Source: JBEKTY01 sp049515555
GTDB taxonomy: Bacteria; Planctomycetota; Planctomycetia; Pirellulales; Thermoguttaceae
Length of the DNA: 22,999 nucleotides
Assembly (NCBI GenBank): GCA_049515555.1
Contig: JBEKTY010000133.1
Coordinates: 1 to 22,999 of the forward strand
Direction of reading: 5' to 3'
The stretch's first letter is position 1, and every line of letters starts with the position of its first letter. The translations under genes were made by a program, and so were the position numbers. Shown here in pieces: positions 19,132 to 22,999 of this stretch. The notes under the pieces are model-generated. The model worked only from the letters and a program-made list of their open reading frames with translations, did no database searches and had not been told where the DNA came from.

Positions 19132-19160
19132 ATTCTGATGGGCGAAATCCACCTTGTCAA
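19132..19160 (-). promoter_or_regulatory. Candidate sigma-70-type promoter for the zinc-ribbon/protease gene
   Basis: On the minus strand a perfect TTGACA (19160 to 19155) is followed after 17 bases by CAGAAT (19137 to 19132), four of six matches to TATAAT. The transcript would start about 120 bases upstream of the ATG at 19003. This part of the spacer (19004-19180) holds nothing else I recognise. Confidence 0.45.
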
Positions 19161-19180
19161 GCGTCCCCCAACAACGCTGC

Positions 19181-19392
19181 CGGGGATTGGGGATTAGGGC
19201 GGAAGGCGGAGGGCGGAAGGCGGAGGGCGGAGGGCGGAAGGCGGAGGGCGGAGGGCGGAGCGCGGAAGGATGAAGGCGGAAGGCGGAAGGGGGAAGGCGG
19301 GGGGATGAAGGCGGAACTTTCTCCGCGTCCTCGCGTCTCCGCGTCTCCGCGTCCCTGCATGCTCTTCCGCCTTCCGCCTTCCCCCTTCCGCC
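19181..19392. repeat. Long purine-rich low-complexity tract with inverted end
   Basis: From GGGGATTGGGGATTAGG, the plus strand runs through some 115 bases of GGCGGAAGGCGGAGG-type units with hardly any T (to about 19315). It then passes GCGTCTCC-type repeats (19320-19355) into CTTCCGCC pyrimidine units. GGCGGAAGGGGGAAGGCGG (19282-19300) pairs exactly with 19374-19392. The composite is related, in inverted orientation, to 16368-16471. Confidence 0.8.
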
Positions 19393-19394
19393 TT

Positions 19395-19403
19395 TGCTAT
19401 AAT
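19395..19403 (+). promoter_or_regulatory. Extended -10 promoter of aat (TGC-TATAAT)
   Basis: TGCTATAAT matches the extended -10 consensus (TGn-TATAAT) exactly. A start near 19410 would leave a leader of about 26 bases before the ATG at 19436. The -35 region falls in the pyrimidine-rich repeat and has no TTGACA-like box, which an extended -10 promoter can tolerate. Confidence 0.55.
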
Positions 19404-19435
19404 GTTTGGCGCCGGGCTGGAGTTGTGGGTTGCCG

Positions 19436-20137
19436 ATGTCCCTTTTTCCGCCATCGCGATTTTTCCCGCCGGCCGAGGAGGCCGGTCCCGACGGGATCAT
19501 CGGTTTTGGCGGGAAACTAACGCCCGAATGGCTGCTAGACGCCTACGGGCACGGGATTTTCCCTTGGCCCACGGGCGATCCGGGGCTGCCCATCCCCTGG
19601 TGCTCGCCCGATCCGCGGGCGGTGATCGAGCTGGAGCGGTTTCACGTGCCGCGGCGCCTGCGGCGGACCTGCCGCAACGGACGCTTCCGCGTCACGCTGG
19701 ATCAGGGGTTCGCGGAGGTCATCCACGCCTGCGCGACGACGGGCGACCGCCCGGGACAGACCTGGCTGACGCCGGCCATGGTCCGGGCCTACATCCGGCT
19801 ATTCGAGCTGGGACATGCCCATAGCGTCGAGGTCTGGCACGCGGGCCAGCTTGCCGGCGGGACCTATGGCGTGGCCCTGGGCGGCCTGTTCGCGGCCGAG
19901 TCGATGTTCCACCGCCTGCGCGACGCCTCGAAAGTGGCCCTCGTGCGGCTGGTCGAGCACTTGCACGAGCGGTCGTACTGCCTGCTGGACATCCAGCAGT
20001 TGACGCCGCACACGGTCCAATTCGGAGCCGTCCAGATCGCCCGCGGGGAATATCTGTGCCGACTGGCGGAGGCCCTCCGGCGGCCGGTCAGCTTTGACGG
20101 ACCGGGCTGCCCGCCCTTGCAAACTGCCACCGTTTGA
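19436..20137 (+). CDS. aat: Leucyl/phenylalanyl-tRNA--protein transferase
   Basis: Transfers Leu or Phe from aminoacyl-tRNA to proteins with N-terminal Arg or Lys, marking them for ClpS/ClpAP-type degradation in the cytoplasm. The ATG at 19436 gives 233 residues, matching the family length (234 in E. coli). The frame is open to 19406, but that would put the start beside the -10 box. Family blocks are visible in order: GKLTPEWLLDAYGHGIFPW, WCSPDPRAVIEL, FAEVIHACA, TWLTPAMVRAYIRLFELGHAHSVEVW, GGTYGVALGGLFAAESMFH and LLDIQQLTPHTVQFGA. All look intact. The Shine-Dalgarno sequence is weak and distant (GGAG at 19419). The receiver gene follows 44 bases later on the same strand, perhaps co-transcribed. 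Confidence 0.96.
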   Translation: MSLFPPSRFFPPAEEAGPDGIIGFGGKLTPEWLLDAYGHGIFPWPTGDPGLPIPWCSPDPRAVIELERFHVPRRLRRTCRNGRFRVTLDQGFAEVIHACATTGDRPGQTWLTPAMVRAYIRLFELGHAHSVEVWHAGQLAGGTYGVALGGLFAAESMFHRLRDASKVALVRLVEHLHERSYCLLDIQQLTPHTVQFGAVQIARGEYLCRLAEALRRPVSFDGPGCPPLQTATV

Positions 20138-20181
20138 GTAACGATATATCATTCTTCAACACAAGGAAGGCGGGCAAGCCC

Positions 20182-20583
20182 ATGGCGGAAGAAAAGACGA
20201 CGCAGGATCAGCCCCCACCGGCCCACAAGCGGATCCTGCTGGTGGACGACGACCGGGAGATCGTCGAGTCGATGCGACTGGCCCTGGAGGCGGCGGGCTA
20301 CGAGATCTTCGTGGCCCGCGACGGCAACCAGGGCCTGGCCATGGTCGAGCGCGACGACCCGGACCTGGTCATTCTCGACATGATGATGCCCAAGCGGAGC
20401 GGCTTCCTGGTCCTGGAGAAGCTGCGGCGGACCCGGCCCGTACCCGTCCGCGTGATTATGATCACCGCCAACGAGGGCAGCCGCCACAAGGCGTATGCCG
20501 AGATGCTGGGCGTCGACGACTATATCCGCAAGCCGTTCGCCATGGACCGGCTCATGGACAGCGTCGGCCGGCTGCTGAAGTGA
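20182..20583 (+). CDS. Stand-alone response-regulator receiver protein
   Basis: A 133-residue CheY-like receiver with no output domain, so it probably signals by protein contact after phosphorylation by a histidine kinase or phosphotransfer protein elsewhere. The acidic pocket (LLVDDD, residues 20-24), phospho-acceptor D66 (VILDMMMPKRSG), T95 (MITAN) and K117 (YIRKPF) are all present with normal spacing. A short polar N-terminal tail (MAEEKTTQDQPPPAHK) precedes the fold. The ATG at 20182 is preceded by GGAAGG; an upstream TTG at 20134 overlapping the aat stop is less likely. No kinase gene is nearby. The reason for its position next to aat is unknown. Confidence 0.93.
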   Translation: MAEEKTTQDQPPPAHKRILLVDDDREIVESMRLALEAAGYEIFVARDGNQGLAMVERDDPDLVILDMMMPKRSGFLVLEKLRRTRPVPVRVIMITANEGSRHKAYAEMLGVDDYIRKPFAMDRLMDSVGRLLK

Positions 20584-20615
20584 ACCCGGCGGGGGACTGT
20601 CCCGTTAGCAAGTGC

Positions 20616-20685
20616 CAAATTGTAGCCGGCACACGCCGTGTGCCGTCAGCGCTCTACGGCACACGGCGTGTGCCGGCTACATTTG
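20616..20685. terminator. Perfect 26-bp hairpin between converging genes
   Basis: Bases 20621-20646 and 20656-20681 are exact reverse complements around a 9-base loop. With one bulge the pairing extends to 20616-20685 (CAAAT with ATTTG). Each arm contains its own palindrome, CGGCACAC-GCC-GTGTGCCG, so the unit could also fold as two hairpins. It sits between the receiver gene and the converging lipoprotein gene, a natural place for a two-way terminator. The GGGGACTGTCCC motif lies just before it, at 20592-20603. Confidence 0.65.
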
Positions 20686-20692
20686 AGATCGG

Positions 20693-21841
20693 CTATTTCA
20701 GCTTCGGTTTCAGGATCACCGTGACCGGCGTCGCCTTGGGCGGCATGTTCTCGACGAACCCCTCGTAGCTCCGCGACTCCAGGGCCGATGCGCTGGGGAT
20801 CGGGATGTCCAGCATCGCCGTGGGCAGGTTCAGCACGGCGATGAAGTCGCCGCCGTCGGCCATGTAGCGGCTCTCGTGGGTCTCCGGATCGACGCGGAAG
20901 CCGCTGCCGGAAAAGACCCAGTCGACGCTCATCGGCTTTTTCGTCTTCACGTCGCGGACCCAGTTCTGCGCCGGGCCGGTTTGCTGCTTCCCGTCCTTGT
21001 CCTTCCACCGCACTTCGATGGCGATCTCTGTCCCGCTGGGCGGGGTGTATTTGGGGTCGAACTTGGCCGGCGTGCCGGGCTTGGCCCCTACCGCCAGGAG
21101 CGCCGCGTGGACAATGCTCGGCCGCACGTCGGTCACCACGCAGGATTCATAGCCCCGGTCGCGGAGCGTGGCGAAGAACTCCAGCGGATAATCCGCCCGG
21201 CAGGTCTCGGCCATGAACACCACCTGCTCGTGCGCCTTGTCCACCCACACCGGCTGCACGGGATCGAGCTTCGTCAGGCCCTTCGGGTCGTCTACCAGCG
21301 GCGGGCCGAGATCGCGGGGCTTGACGGCCGGCGCCGGCTCTTCCTTGGGCTTCGCCGGGGTAACCGCCGATTGCTCGGTCGCGCCCGCAGTCTTGTCTTT
21401 CTTGTCTTTCTCCTCGGCCGCCGGCTTTTTCTCCTCGGTGGCCGGTGTTTTCTCCTCGGCCGCGGGCTTCTTTTCTTCGGCCGCCGGCTTCTTTTCCTCG
21501 GCCGGCGGTGTTTTCTCTTCGGCCGCCGGCTTTTTCTCCTCGGTGGCCGGCTTTTTCTCCTCGACCGCCGGCTTCTTTTCCTCGGCCGGCGGTTTCTGCT
21601 CTTCGGGGGCCGGTTTTTTCTCTTCGGCCGCGGGCTTCTTTTCTTCTTCCGCCGGTTTGACCGCGGGGACCTCGGTCTCCTGCTTGGCGGGGGCCGGGGC
21701 CTTTTCCAGGTCCGCCGCCTTCTTGTCCGGCGCAGGCTTGGCCGGCGGCGCCGGCTCCGGCTGGCAGCCGCACAGAACCGCCCACAGGGCCAGCACACTG
21801 GCGGCAACAATGGCCCTCTGCACAACATGCAGTGCCTTCAT
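20693..21841 (-). CDS. YdjY-type domain lipoprotein with an EEKKPA repeat linker
   Basis: 382 residues. The ATG at 21841 follows GGAAAGG and begins a lipoprotein signal (MKALHVVQRAIVAASVLALWAVL) with C26 as the likely lipidated Cys in L-C-G-C. Residues about 61-145 are twelve 7-residue repeats of the AEEKKPA type, a long charged spacer that may reach away from the membrane. Residues about 190-382 match the planctomycete YdjY-type pattern, with VWVDKAHEQVV, YPLEFFATL, VHAALLAVGAKPGTPAKFDP, GTEIAIEVRWKDKDGKQQ, NWVRDVKTKKPM, WVFSGSGF and MADGGDFIAVLN in order. The biochemical role of this domain is not known. The open frame extends to 22102, but that part covers promoter repeats. Divergent from the next gene. 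Confidence 0.88.
   Translation of the reverse strand: MKALHVVQRAIVAASVLALWAVLCGCQPEPAPPAKPAPDKKAADLEKAPAPAKQETEVPAVKPAEEEKKPAAEEKKPAPEEQKPPAEEKKPAVEEKKPATEEKKPAAEEKTPPAEEKKPAAEEKKPAAEEKTPATEEKKPAAEEKDKKDKTAGATEQSAVTPAKPKEEPAPAVKPRDLGPPLVDDPKGLTKLDPVQPVWVDKAHEQVVFMAETCRADYPLEFFATLRDRGYESCVVTDVRPSIVHAALLAVGAKPGTPAKFDPKYTPPSGTEIAIEVRWKDKDGKQQTGPAQNWVRDVKTKKPMSVDWVFSGSGFRVDPETHESRYMADGGDFIAVLNLPTAMLDIPIPSASALESRSYEGFVENMPPKATPVTVILKPKLK
21409..21660. repeat. Twelve tandem 21-bp repeats encoding AEEKKPA-type heptads
   Basis: The period is 21 bases, matching the 7-residue protein repeat. Units differ mainly at synonymous positions (for example GGCTTTTTC against GGCTTCTTT for the same Lys-Lys-Pro), with occasional Ala/Val/Thr/Pro and Lys/Thr/Gln changes. 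The array lies wholly inside the lipoprotein gene. Confidence 0.85.
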
Positions 21842-21908
21842 GATCTTGGCCTTTCCATGAAATGGGGAAACGGGTGCGCCGCCGGGGCAGACAATCGCCT
21901 CGGCGACA

Positions 21909-21937
21909 ATTATACTTCTCACGGCGATACTTCTCAC
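21909..21937 (-). promoter_or_regulatory. Promoter of the YdjY-type lipoprotein gene
   Basis: On the minus strand a perfect TATAAT (21914 to 21909) lies 17 bases after GTGAGA (21937 to 21932), four of six matches to TTGACA. The transcript would start near 21902, about 60 bases before the ATG at 21841. The -35 hexamer lies inside one of three tandem 15-bp repeats. Confidence 0.5.
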
Positions 21938-21956
21938 GGCTATACTCCGCACGGCT
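21912..21956. repeat. Three tandem 15-bp direct repeats overlapping a promoter
   Basis: ATACTTCTCACGGCG (21912-21926), ATACTTCTCACGGCT (21927-21941) and ATACTCCGCACGGCT (21942-21956) follow one another exactly. The first overlaps the -10 box and the second contains the -35 of the lipoprotein promoter. The remaining 150 or so bases to the divergent gene hold only the inverted repeat at 22058-22097. Confidence 0.8.
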
Positions 21957-22057
21957 GGAAATGATGCGAACCGCAACAACATGGAATGAGGTCGTATCAT
22001 TCCCGGCCGCTTGCAATTAAGATATGCAATTCCTTGCCGGTTGTCCAACCCCCTGGC

Positions 22058-22097
22058 GGTTGTCAGTTGCCAGTTGTCGAACTGACAACTGACAACC
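22058..22097. repeat. Inverted repeat GGTTGTCAGTTG / CAACTGACAACC
   Basis: The 12-bp arms (22058-22069 and 22086-22097) are exact. An alternative pairing, CAGTTGTC (22071-22078) with GACAACTG (22084-22091), is also perfect. The tandem GTTGTCAGTTG units suggest another dispersed repeat. It ends 15 bases before the next gene. Confidence 0.7.
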
Positions 22098-22112
22098 GAC
22101 AACTAAACCCCT

Positions 22113-22952
22113 ATGGCCGCTCTGCAAAGAACTCGCCGCCGTGCTCCCGCGGGCCAGTGCCTGACGGTGCCCGGCGGAGCGCTGCGCCTGGGGGTCCGCT
22201 GGGCCGGTCCGGCGCTCGATTTGGAACTGGTGTCGGCCGGCAAGGTGCTTTGCGCCGGGGAGTGGCTCGGCGCGGTTCACCGCAACGGGGAACCGTCGCC
22301 CGCCACCTCGGCGTGGCAAGAAACCTGCCGGGTCTCCGACGCCGACGTGGATTACCTGGAACTGCATATTGCGTTGGCCGGCGGCCTGCGGATCGAGCGG
22401 CATCTGGTGCTGGCGCGGAAAGATCGCTTCCTGTTGCTGGCCGACGCCCTGCTGGGCAACCGGGTGGGCAACCTGGAATACTGCGGCGTGCTGCCGTTGG
22501 GGCCGGCGGTTCGCTTCCGCCCCGCACGGCAGGGCTGCGAGGGACGGCTGGTGGACCGAGCGGCCTATGCTCGGGTCTTGCCGCTGGCCCTGCCCGAATG
22601 GCGATCGGCGGCGGCTGCGGGCCAACTGGCCGCCGGCGGCCGCGGAGTGCAGCTCCGCCAAGCGGCCCGAGGCCGGCGACTGCTCGCCCCCCTCTTCGTC
22701 GATCTCGATCGCCGCCGCCTCGGCCGGCGATTGACCTGGCGGCAGTTGACCGTGGCCCAGGCCCTGGCGGTGCAGCCGGCCGACGTGGCCGTCGGCTATC
22801 GCGTGGCCATCGGGTCTCAGCAATGGCTCATCTACCGTTCGCTGGCCGCCAAGGCCAACCGCACCCTGCTGGGCCATAACCTGGCCACGGAAACGCTGGT
22901 GGCACGAGTGGATCGCAAGGGGACCGTAACATCGATTATCGAGATCGAGTGA
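22113..22952 (+). CDS. Conserved-looking protein of unknown function
   Basis: 279 residues, from the ATG at 22113 to TGA at 22950-22952. No signal peptide, membrane segment or catalytic motif was recognised. The N-terminal half is beta-rich (QCLTVPGGALRLGVRWAG, DYLELHIALAGGLRIERHLVL, LLLADALLGNR). The middle is Arg/Ala-rich, and the end returns to a strand-like block (YRVAIGSQQWLIYRSLAAK, then TLLGHNLATETLVARV). It looks like a single complete protein rather than a fragment, with codon use like that of its neighbours. No ribosome binding site is obvious, so a later start is possible. It is divergent from the lipoprotein gene and shares its repeat-rich spacer. I do not recognise the family with enough confidence to name it. 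Confidence 0.75.
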   Translation: MAALQRTRRRAPAGQCLTVPGGALRLGVRWAGPALDLELVSAGKVLCAGEWLGAVHRNGEPSPATSAWQETCRVSDADVDYLELHIALAGGLRIERHLVLARKDRFLLLADALLGNRVGNLEYCGVLPLGPAVRFRPARQGCEGRLVDRAAYARVLPLALPEWRSAAAAGQLAAGGRGVQLRQAARGRRLLAPLFVDLDRRRLGRRLTWRQLTVAQALAVQPADVAVGYRVAIGSQQWLIYRSLAAKANRTLLGHNLATETLVARVDRKGTVTSIIEIE

Positions 22953-22971
22953 CTTCGTTGGGGAATAATGG

Positions 22972-22999
22972 GTAGGGTGGGTCGAGCGCAGCGAGCCCC
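22972..22999. repeat. Dispersed repeat GTAGGGTGGGTCGAGC-GCAGCGAGCCCC, cut by the window edge
   Basis: This is the reverse-oriented counterpart of 823-853. Its left end and centre match, and it runs off the right edge of the window. Confidence 0.7.

Noticed and set aside
21409..21660. CRISPR array
   Set aside because: Units of 21 bp are contiguous with no spacers and are in frame with the lipoprotein.
21912..21956. Plasmid-type iterons or replication origin
   Set aside because: Only three short units, no initiator gene nearby and no AT-rich unwinding region. A promoter-linked role fits better.
21842..22102. Upstream extension of the lipoprotein frame
   Set aside because: It covers the TATAAT box, the 15-bp repeats and the GTTGTCAGTTG repeat, and would bury the lipoprotein signal.

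Overview
The window looks like part of a planctomycete chromosome, probably of the Pirellulales kind. This is inferred from the very GC-rich DNA, the many long intergenic spacers packed with palindromic repeats, and protein types common in that phylum: a YdjY-type lipoprotein with an EEKKPA repeat, secreted alpha-toroid (prenyltransferase/squalene-oxidase repeat) proteins, and a zinc-ribbon/trypsin fusion. No rRNA, tRNA, CRISPR array or prophage was seen.

Layout. Bases 1-97 hold the C-terminal end of an unidentified, possibly transposase, reading frame. Bases 98-900 hold no gene but a stack of dispersed repeats. Next come a secreted two-domain M16 metallopeptidase (901-3627, +) and, convergent to it, carB (3773-7033, -). 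After a 329-base divergent spacer with a near-perfect long hairpin lie a secreted PHB-depolymerase-like esterase (7363-8268, +) and two tandem secreted alpha-toroid proteins on the minus strand (9650-10921, then 8307-9608). A spacer containing a MITE-like nested repeat leads into two secreted proteins on the plus strand: a GH20-like TIM-barrel candidate (11384-13138) and a transglutaminase-like protein with a C-terminal discoidin-like domain (13330-16098). A membrane-anchored zinc-ribbon/trypsin protein (16472-19003, -) follows. Then come aat (19436-20137, +) and a stand-alone receiver (20182-20583, +), a YdjY-type lipoprotein (20693-21841, -), and an unrecognised 279-residue protein (22113-22952, +).

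How the genes relate. This is ordinary core and envelope content rather than one dedicated system. CarB supplies carbamoyl phosphate, and Aat tags N-terminal Arg/Lys substrates with Leu/Phe for N-degron proteolysis. Most of the other products carry a signal peptide, a lipobox or a membrane segment and should act outside the cytoplasm. The two alpha-toroid genes probably form one transcript, as may the GH-like and transglutaminase-like genes and aat with the receiver gene.

The most distinctive material is non-coding. At least ten repeat families occupy almost every spacer, three of the four convergent gene ends carry long hairpins, one repeat seems to have inserted into another, and one palindrome lies in frame inside a gene. 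I found no convincing undescribed multi-gene system. The best leads are the nested repeat at 11200-11348, the promoter-embedded 15-bp repeats at 21912-21956, and the domain architectures at 13330-16098 and 16472-19003.
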